Origin: Arthrobacter sp. AFG7.2
GTDB taxonomy: Bacteria; Actinomycetota; Actinomycetes; Actinomycetales; Micrococcaceae
Length of the DNA stretch: 64,000 bases
NCBI RefSeq assembly: GCF_002892835.1
Contig: NZ_PJMB01000003.1
Span: 62,001-126,000 of the forward strand
Reading direction: 5' to 3'
The position numbers and the translations under genes were made by a program. Below are positions 58,402-64,000 of the stretch, in pieces. The notes under the pieces were generated by a model, which saw nothing but the letters and a program-made list of their open reading frames with translations, searched no databases and was not told the DNA's origin. How positions within the stretch are numbered: the first letter of the stretch is position 1; each line of letters starts with the position of its first letter.

Positions 58402-60143
58402 GCGCGCCGGCACGAATCCCCTCGGCGGGGCCTGCTCAGGTCACCCTGCGCCGGCTGATCCAGTACGCCCTGTTGTTTGCCCTGGTGGTGATCGCGGCCA
58501 GCGGCCTCAGCGGACTGCTGGAGCGGCTGCTCACGTCAGGTTCTGTCCTGGCATCCAGGGATGTGGGCGGCCTCGCCCTGTCCCTGGCGTTCACCCTGAT
58601 CGGCGGACCGCTCGCGCTGGTTCTGTGGTGGTTTGTGTGGCGAAGGCTCGACGACGTGGAGGAGCGCACCTCTGCGGGCTGGGGGCTGTACATCACCGCC
58701 ATGTACGGCGTTTCCCTCATCATTTTTACCACCTCACTGCTGGGCATGGCGGCGTCACTTATCGGCCGGCGCGACGGTGATTGGGCGCCCGCGCTTGCCA
58801 ACGGCGTTGTATGGGCTGCCATTTGGCTGTGGCACCGGTGGATGTGGAAGCACCCCGGGAAGCCCACTGCCCACCTGGACGACGTGCGTGCCGTCGTCGG
58901 GTCAGTCTTTGGCCTGCTGCTCGGCGCCGGTGCCGGAACCGCTGCACTGAGCGGCCTGCTTGACGTCGCAATCCGCGGCTTTCCGCTGACGGTGACTGTT
59001 GAACCGTGGTGGTATTCCGTCCTCCGTTCACTGGTGTGGGCGGCCGGCGGAACCTTTGTCTGGTGGTGGCACTGGTTCAAGGAAGGCGGGCGCCGCTTCC
59101 AGACCAGTCTCGTGGACAGCATCATGGTCATCGTCGGGGTTTTCGCCGCCGGCATAGCTGCCCTTGGCGGGGCCGGCGTGGTGCTGTTTGTGCTGCTGCG
59201 CCTGGCGTTCGACCGCGACAACCCCATGAACGAGCTCCTCGAGCCGCTGGCTCCGGCGCTTGCTGCGGCACTTGTGGGGGCACTGGTGTGGCGGTACCAC
59301 CGCACGGCGTCCATCCGGCGCTCCCCCAGCACCACGCGGGCAAGCGCCCTGGTCGCCTCTGCGGTTGCCCTTGCGGCAGCCGCCTCGGGTGTGGGCGTTG
59401 TTGTGAACGCGCTGCTTGCTGCCGCCGTATCGCCACTGGCAGGAGGAGCCACACGGACCCTGCTCCTTGGCGGCATCAGTTCACTCCTGGTGGGCGGGCC
59501 GGTGTGGTGGCTGGCGTGGAACCCCAGGGACCAGCCGCAGACCGCGGGGACAATTCCGCCGGGACGGCGCGTTTACCTCATCGCCTTCTTCGGCGTCAGC
59601 GCCGTGGTTGCCCTCATAACGCTCCTGGTCATCGGTTACCGGGTGTTCGAGTTCCTGCTCGGGGACGTTACCGGCGGCAGCCTCCTTGACCGCATCCGCG
59701 CACCGTTCGGGCTCCTGGTAGCCGCCGGCCTTGTGGCCGGCTACCACTTTGCCCTCTGGCGGCACGACCGCACCCTTCTTGCGGCCGCCGAGCCTGCCAG
59801 GCGGACCCTCGATCAGGTCACCCTGGTCGTCGGGAACCACACGGACGGCGACGCCCTGGCGCGGGGCGTTGCAGAAGCCACCGGCGGTGCCAGGGTCACC
59901 CTCTGGCTGAGGGCGGACGACGGCGGCCCGGCACTTCCGGTGCCACGCGCTGGTTCCGCGGGGGAAGCTTCTCCCTCCGCCGGCACCTTCACCGCGGAAG
60001 CAGCCCGCCAGGTGGCAGCCGCCCTGGACGGTGTCACGGCCCCGCACGTCCTGGTGATTGTGGGGCCGGGAGCGCGGCTGGACGTCATTCCGCTGGTGGG
60101 GACCGTTTCCAGCTCCCGCAGCATTGAGCGATCAGGAGGATGA
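58398..60143 (+). CDS. DUF5671 polytopic membrane protein
   Basis: A 581-residue membrane protein with about 12 helices arranged in repeated DUF5671 units (FALVVIAASGLSGLLERLLT, then LALVLWWFVWRRLDDVEERT, VWWLAWNPRDQPQTAG). The C-terminal 130 residues are soluble. Start GTG 58398 overlaps the previous stop (GTGA). No activity is known for the family; with the preceding NTF2-like protein it may form an envelope complex. Confidence 0.75.
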   Translation: MSAPARIPSAGPAQVTLRRLIQYALLFALVVIAASGLSGLLERLLTSGSVLASRDVGGLALSLAFTLIGGPLALVLWWFVWRRLDDVEERTSAGWGLYITAMYGVSLIIFTTSLLGMAASLIGRRDGDWAPALANGVVWAAIWLWHRWMWKHPGKPTAHLDDVRAVVGSVFGLLLGAGAGTAALSGLLDVAIRGFPLTVTVEPWWYSVLRSLVWAAGGTFVWWWHWFKEGGRRFQTSLVDSIMVIVGVFAAGIAALGGAGVVLFVLLRLAFDRDNPMNELLEPLAPALAAALVGALVWRYHRTASIRRSPSTTRASALVASAVALAAAASGVGVVVNALLAAAVSPLAGGATRTLLLGGISSLLVGGPVWWLAWNPRDQPQTAGTIPPGRRVYLIAFFGVSAVVALITLLVIGYRVFEFLLGDVTGGSLLDRIRAPFGLLVAAGLVAGYHFALWRHDRTLLAAAEPARRTLDQVTLVVGNHTDGDALARGVAEATGGARVTLWLRADDGGPALPVPRAGSAGEASPSAGTFTAEAARQVAAALDGVTAPHVLVIVGPGARLDVIPLVGTVSSSRSIERSGG

Positions 60144-60146
60144 CGT

Positions 60147-60166
60147 GGGGTCTTCAGGGGTCTTCA
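60147..60166 (+). repeat. Tandem 10-bp repeat before stress gene
   Basis: GGGGTCTTCA is repeated twice in tandem, 14 bases before a TAGACT -10-like box (60180-60185) of the universal stress gene. Confidence 0.6.
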
Positions 60167-60231
60167 GGGTGAAGTTCTTTAGACTGGCCAGTGGACGCTG
60201 AAACCACGGACCAAAAGTGAAGGAGCAAAGA

Positions 60232-60654
60232 ATGAGTGGAGTAGTTGTTGTAGGGGTGGACGGCAGCCCGTCGGCAAGGAAAGCTGCGGAAATGGCGCTG
60301 GGCCTCGCGGAATCGCTGGGAGCTTCGCTTCACATTGTTACCGCCTTTGACGTGGACCGCTCCGAGACCTTCGGGGTCGGTTCGGACGAGGTGAAGGTCT
60401 GGAACTCGGACGCCGCCGAAAACGTCGCCAAGTCTCTGGCGGACGCGAAGCCCGGCATGGAGATCAGCCACTTCGCTGCCCGCGGCAAGCCGGCCGACGC
60501 CCTGATCAAGGAAGCCATGCGCCTCGACGCCCGGTTGATCGTTGTGGGCAACCGCAGGATGCGCGGCATCGGCCGGCTCCTGGGCAGCGTGGCCAACAGT
60601 GTGGCGCACAACGCCCCCTGCGATGTCTACATCGCCAACACCTACGAGGACTAA
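60232..60654 (+). CDS. Universal stress protein (UspA family)
   Basis: A 140-residue single-domain Usp protein. The ATP-binding signature G-x2-G-x9-G-S/N appears as GNRRMRGIGRLLGSVANSVA, after the strand LIVVGN; the N-terminal VVVGVDGSPSARKA is typical. It likely binds ATP and acts in stress survival. ATG 60232 follows AAGGAG by six bases. Confidence 0.9.
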   Translation: MSGVVVVGVDGSPSARKAAEMALGLAESLGASLHIVTAFDVDRSETFGVGSDEVKVWNSDAAENVAKSLADAKPGMEISHFAARGKPADALIKEAMRLDARLIVVGNRRMRGIGRLLGSVANSVAHNAPCDVYIANTYED

Positions 60655-60660
60655 TCGCCG

Positions 60661-60704
60661 AGCAAGCGGGCGACGGCGGGACCTCCCGCCGTCGCCCGCT
60701 TGCT
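60661..60704. terminator. Terminator, GACGGCGGG-type hairpin
   Basis: A perfect 20-bp stem (60661-60680 with 60685-60704), loop ACCT, followed by TTCTG. It shares the GCGACGGCGGG core with the hairpins at 25814, 32107, 53664 and 61434. Confidence 0.9.
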
Positions 60705-60817
60705 TTCTGCGTCATTTCCTCAAGATTTGCGAAGTTTATCCCGTCGGTAGATAAACCCTCTTCCGCTGCCGCCTGCGCCTGCCTAGGGTTGCTTCACAGG
60801 CTCGCCAAGGGGGATAT

Positions 60818-60982
60818 GTGAAAAGCTCAAACGACAGTACGCAAACTGCCAACGAGGACGTCCAGCAGCCGTCCGTCCCGGACCCGCTGGAAGGCCGGCA
60901 GCGTACCGTCGCCGAGTGGACCGGCGACCTCCTGCTCGGGTTGCGGCAGCCCGTCCAGTTCAGGCTTGCGGACTGGCCTTAG
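60818..60982 (+). CDS. Possible 54-residue protein
   Basis: GTG 60818 stands five bases after AGGGGG and opens a 54-codon frame (starting MKSSNDSTQTANEDVQQPSV, ending RLADWP). After the TAG the same frame stays open for about 70 more codons with plausible residues (PEVRATWITGMTWE), so the gene may be interrupted by a nonsense change. TAGGGT at 60784-60789 could be the -10. A TTTATC/GATAAA inverted repeat (60736-60757 region) lies upstream. Confidence 0.45.
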   Translation: MKSSNDSTQTANEDVQQPSVPDPLEGRQRTVAEWTGDLLLGLRQPVQFRLADWP

Positions 60983-61130
60983 CCGCTTCGCCACCCGCCG
61001 GGACTCAATACTCCGGAAGTGCGGGCCACCTGGATCACCGGTATGACTTGGGAAAGCCATGCGCCCAACACGGCCAGCGCACTAATCCAGGTTGTTATCC
61101 GCCGTTTCCGGCCCGCACGGTCCGCTAATT

Positions 61131-61370
61131 TCAGGTTGAGACGTCCTTTTCGATTTCCTCGGCGAGGTCGTCCACGGCTTCGGGCCGCAGGCTGATGCCC
61201 GCCTCATCGAAACGTTCCTCCAGCACGTGGCTCACGTCGTCCTGGACGTGGCCAAGGCGGATCTCGTCACGCACCTCTTCGGCGATGCTTTCGGCAGTTT
61301 CCACGCCGTCAACCTCGTCGGTGGTGTCGTCGTCGAAGGGGGCATCTGCGGTACCGGCTGAGTCAGTCAT
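61131..61370 (-). CDS. Acidic 79-residue hypothetical protein
   Basis: A 79-residue, strongly acidic protein (FDDDTTDEVDGVETAESIAE, EERFDEAGI, DDLAEEIEKDVST). No cysteine or membrane helix is present. It resembles small actinobacterial hypothetical proteins with a C-terminal amphipathic helix. It lies alone between two hairpins. Confidence 0.6.
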   Translation of the reverse strand: MTDSAGTADAPFDDDTTDEVDGVETAESIAEEVRDEIRLGHVQDDVSHVLEERFDEAGISLRPEAVDDLAEEIEKDVST

Positions 61371-61433
61371 ACTTCATCGTGGCCAATTGCTGGTGAAGGG
61401 TCAACAACCTGGCCGCCGCTACTGAAGGAAAAC

Positions 61434-61464
61434 GGACGACGACGGGTGCGTCCCGCCGTCGTTC
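61434..61464. terminator. GACGGCGGG-type hairpin after purU
   Basis: GGACGACGACGGG (61434-61446) pairs imperfectly with CCCGCCGTCGTTC (61452-61464). It closes the reverse one-carbon operon. Confidence 0.6.
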
Positions 61465-61488
61465 GCTCCCGTTCGTGAAGCCGCCTGC

Positions 61489-62409
61489 CTAACGCAGGAC
61501 GACGGTCCGGTTGCCCAGCAGCAGGATCCTGCCCTCGCAGTGCCAGCGGACGGCGTTCCGCAGCGCCACACACTCGGCGTCCCGGCCCACGGCCACCAGG
61601 TCATCGGCCGTATAGGTGTGGTCCACCTCGATGACCTGCTGCGAGATGATCGGCCCCTCATCCAGCTCCGCGTTGACGTAGTGCGCGGTAGCACCGACCG
61701 TCTTCACGCCGCGCTCGTACGCCTGGTGGTACGGCTTCGCGCCCTTGAAGCTCGGCAGGAACGAGTGGTGGATGTTGATGGTCCGGCCGCTGAGCCTGGC
61801 CGACAGCTCATCGCTGAGCACCTGCATGTACCGGGCCAGGACCACAAGTTCCACGTCGAACGCGTCCACAAGTTGCAGCAGCCGGGCCTCGGCGTCGGCC
61901 TTGGTGTCCTTCGGGACCGGCACGTGGAAGAACGGGATGCCGTGCCACTGGACCAGGCCCTCCTGGTCGCGGTGGTTGGAGACGACGGCGACAATCTCCA
62001 CCGGGATGTCCCCGGTGCGTGCCCGGAACAGCAGGTCGTTGAGGCAGTGCCCCATCTTGGACACCATCACCAGCACCCGGCGTTTCCGGCCGTGCGGTTC
62101 CAGCTGCCAGTTCATCTGCCACTTTTCCCCAACAGATGTGAAGCTGCGGCGCAGGTCTTCGGTAGCCTGCAGCTCCTGCCCTGAGGCAAAGTGCACCCGC
62201 ATGAAGAAGTGGCCCTGCGCCTTGTCGCCGTACTGCTTGATGTCGATGATGTCGCAGCCCTGCTCCAGCAGGAACTCCGAGACTGCGTGGACAATCCCGG
62301 GAGACTCCACGCAGTCGACAGTCAGGACATGCTCGACGGCGGTGCTGGGTTCCGATGCAACGGCACCTGCGGCAGGGCTTGGGACGGGCGTCTCCAGTGA
62401 CGTGCTCAT
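61489..62409 (-). CDS. purU: Formyltetrahydrofolate deformylase
   Basis: A 306-residue enzyme with an N-terminal ACT domain (LTVDCVESPGIVHAVSEFLL) and a formyltransferase-type catalytic domain. The Asn-His-Asp site is in INIHHSFLPSF and VGATAHYVNAELDEGPI. It releases formate from 10-formyl-THF and balances one-carbon pools, typically with glycine or sarcosine catabolism. It overlaps the permease stop by four bases (ATGA). Confidence 0.9.
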   Translation of the reverse strand: MSTSLETPVPSPAAGAVASEPSTAVEHVLTVDCVESPGIVHAVSEFLLEQGCDIIDIKQYGDKAQGHFFMRVHFASGQELQATEDLRRSFTSVGEKWQMNWQLEPHGRKRRVLVMVSKMGHCLNDLLFRARTGDIPVEIVAVVSNHRDQEGLVQWHGIPFFHVPVPKDTKADAEARLLQLVDAFDVELVVLARYMQVLSDELSARLSGRTINIHHSFLPSFKGAKPYHQAYERGVKTVGATAHYVNAELDEGPIISQQVIEVDHTYTADDLVAVGRDAECVALRNAVRWHCEGRILLLGNRTVVLR

Positions 62410-63878
62410 TTCTTCACTCCGTCAAAATCCCGGCCGACGGCCGCTGCCTCAGTGTCCAGGTCCTGCGCGAGCTCGGACTTGAAGGCCGCGTAGCGGGCCA
62501 GGTGGGCAGGGCGACGGCGGAGCACCAGCCATGCGGCGCCGAGCACCAGGAACCACACCGGCGTGACCAACAGGGCCAGAAGGGTGTCCGGTTGCGTGGT
62601 CAGCGCCCACAGGACGAAGGCGAAGAACGCGAACACCACCCACACCATGGGCACGCCGCCGGGCATCCGGTACTTGGATGATTCGTGCAGGTGTGAGCGG
62701 CGGCGCCGGAAGGCCAGGTAGCTGGCCAGGATGATGGACCAGACAAACACAAAGCAGACGGCGGACACGGTGGTGACCATCTCAAAGGCCTTGCCGATGT
62801 CCTGGCCCGCGTACATCAGGATGACGCCGGAGAGCAGCAGGACGCAGGACAGGAACAGGGCGTTCTGCGGCACCTTGCGGGTGGACAGGTTGCGGAAGAC
62901 CGACGGCGCGTCCCCCTCCTGCGCAAGCCCGTAGACCATGCGGGAGGTGGAGTAGATGCCGGAGTTGGCCGATGACATTGCTGAGCTGAGCACCACCAGG
63001 TTCACCACAGTTGCTGCCGCGCCGAGGCCGGCCAGGGAGAACATGGCGATGAACGGGCTGTGGCCGGCTTGGAACTGGGTCCAGGGGGTGACGGACATGA
63101 GGATGATCAGTGCACCCACGTAGAAGAGCAGCACGCGGATGGGAATTGAGTTGATGGCCCGGGGCAGGTTCTTTTCCGGGTCCTTGGCTTCGGCAGCGGT
63201 GGTGCCCACCAGTTCGATGCCCACAAACGCGAACACCGCAATCTGGAAGCCGGCCACAAAACCCATGAACTCGTTCGGGAACATGCCGCCGTGGCTCCAC
63301 AGGTTCGTGAAGGTGGCAGGGCCGGCGTCGGACTCGAAGCCCGTGAAGATCATGAACATACCCACGATGATCAGCGCCGCGATGGCAATGATCTTGATCA
63401 GGGCAAACCAGAACTCGGTCTCGCCGAACGCCTTCACAGTCACCAGGTTCAGGAGCAGGAGGATGGCCACGGTGGACAAACCCGGAATCCACAGCGGGAG
63501 GCCCGGCCAAAGCTCCTTGGAGTAGCCGGCAATCGCGATCACGTCTGCAATGCCCGTGATCACCCAGCAGAACCAGTAGGTCCAGCCGGTGAAAAAGCCC
63601 GCCCAGGGGCCCAAAAGGTCCGCTGCGAAGTCGCTGAAGGATTTGTAGTTCAGGTTGCTCAGCAGCAGTTCGCCCATGGCCCGCATGACGAAGAACAGCA
63701 TGAAGCCGATGATCATGTAGACGAAAATGACGGACGGTCCGGCCGCCGAGATGGTTTTGCCCGAGCCCATGAACAGGCCGGTGCCGATGGCGCCGCCAAT
63801 GGCGATCAGCTGGATGTGCCTGTTGGTCAGCTGCCGCTCGAGATGCGGCTCCTGGGAAAGTACAGGGTTAGTTGTCAC
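62406..63878 (-). CDS. APC-family amino acid permease, CycA-like
   Basis: A 490-residue transporter with 12 helices. GGAIGTGLFMGSGKTISAAG in helix 1 and FSDFAADLLGPWAGFFTGWT match the CycA/AnsP group that imports D-alanine, D-serine and glycine. GTG 63878 is the start, with GGAGCAGC ahead of it. Context with purU and a THF enzyme favours glycine or serine. The tail is charged. Confidence 0.85.
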   Translation of the reverse strand: MTTNPVLSQEPHLERQLTNRHIQLIAIGGAIGTGLFMGSGKTISAAGPSVIFVYMIIGFMLFFVMRAMGELLLSNLNYKSFSDFAADLLGPWAGFFTGWTYWFCWVITGIADVIAIAGYSKELWPGLPLWIPGLSTVAILLLLNLVTVKAFGETEFWFALIKIIAIAALIIVGMFMIFTGFESDAGPATFTNLWSHGGMFPNEFMGFVAGFQIAVFAFVGIELVGTTAAEAKDPEKNLPRAINSIPIRVLLFYVGALIILMSVTPWTQFQAGHSPFIAMFSLAGLGAAATVVNLVVLSSAMSSANSGIYSTSRMVYGLAQEGDAPSVFRNLSTRKVPQNALFLSCVLLLSGVILMYAGQDIGKAFEMVTTVSAVCFVFVWSIILASYLAFRRRRSHLHESSKYRMPGGVPMVWVVFAFFAFVLWALTTQPDTLLALLVTPVWFLVLGAAWLVLRRRPAHLARYAAFKSELAQDLDTEAAAVGRDFDGVKK

Positions 63879-64000
63879 GTGCTGCTCCTCGAATCAATGC
63901 TGTCTGGAGGGCGGAAGGGGAAGAAGCGGCCGCTGCGCTGCGGACCGCGTCCAGGCTGTTGAAGCTGTAAAGATGGATGCCGGCGATACTGTCCGGCTGG
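63868..64000 (-). CDS. Probable 3' end of methylenetetrahydrofolate reductase
   Basis: The reverse frame from base 64000 to TAA 63868 reads 43 residues (QPDSIAGIHLYSFNSLDAVR, then an Ala-rich tail). The piece IAGIHLYSFN resembles the final strand of 5,10-methylenetetrahydrofolate reductase. The start lies beyond the window. It overlaps the permease start by 11 bases, so the three genes form one one-carbon operon. The identification rests on one short motif. Confidence 0.5.
   Translation of the reverse strand, partial: QPDSIAGIHLYSFNSLDAVRSAAAASSPSALQTALIRGAARDN

Noticed and set aside
1..64000. tRNA genes, rRNA, CRISPR arrays, prophage or replication origin
   Set aside because: No cloverleaf with a CCA-proximal T-loop, no regular spaced repeats, and no phage or replication genes were found by reading.

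Overview
This window is about 64 kb of high-GC chromosome from an actinobacterium. Protein similarity and gene style point to Micrococcaceae, most likely Arthrobacter or Pseudarthrobacter. Supporting signs are LacI-ruled sugar ABC importers without their own ATPase, several GAF-ANTAR regulators, a DUF222/HNH protein, and many genes that start directly at a promoter -10 box (TANNNT, 6-8 bases, ATG), as in leaderless actinobacterial transcripts. I saw no tRNA, rRNA, CRISPR array, prophage or insertion sequence.

Layout. 1-3.4 kb: the end of an AcuC-type deacetylase, an ArsR-fold regulator, and L-lactate dehydrogenase divergent from its GntR regulator. 3.4-25.8 kb: a large catabolic regulon. A LacI repressor gene is followed by an operon for sugar-acid oxidation (Gfo/Idh oxidoreductase, SDR, 5-dehydro-4-deoxyglucarate dehydratase, enolase-superfamily dehydratase, 2-ketoglutarate semialdehyde dehydrogenase). 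Facing it is an operon with a substrate-binding lipoprotein, an esterase-like hydrolase, a Gfo/Idh-DUF6807 fusion and an M24-fold protein. Two permeases, a second binding protein and a GH35 beta-galactosidase follow. Six near-identical operator-like palindromes (consensus CAGAAARCGYTTTCTS) sit at the control regions of all these units and tie them into one regulon. The likely logic is import of a galactose- and sugar-acid-containing oligosaccharide and oxidation to 2-oxoglutarate. The exact sugar is not shown by the sequence.

25.9-34.3 kb: an ArsR/AHSA1 pair, an S51 peptidase, then four GAF-ANTAR regulators, a degraded fifth one that is easy to miss, and two small paralogous partner proteins. 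Downstream is a leader with a hairpin whose loop fits the ANTAR target rule, in front of a 65-residue protein gene. A CPBP-like membrane protein and a nitronate monooxygenase follow.

34.4-42.5 kb: mixed housekeeping genes (zinc alcohol dehydrogenase with a divergent XRE regulator, PQQ-type sugar dehydrogenase lipoprotein, GT39-like membrane protein, PAP2 phosphatase, a glycerate kinase remnant, an APH-family kinase, an alpha/beta hydrolase). 42.7-52.8 kb: a galactan system (GH53 endo-galactanase, GH42 beta-galactosidase, binding protein, two permeases, LacI regulator) sharing a second operator family, ACTGGRASCGCWCACRGT. 52.8-64 kb: an MpaB-family protein, an ABC exporter pair, a membrane protein/XRE pair, a degenerate Hpt protein, a universal stress protein, small proteins, and a one-carbon operon (purU, a CycA-like permease and the probable 3' end of a methylenetetrahydrofolate reductase gene). 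A recurring hairpin with the core GACGGCGGG/CCCGCCGTC closes several transcription units.
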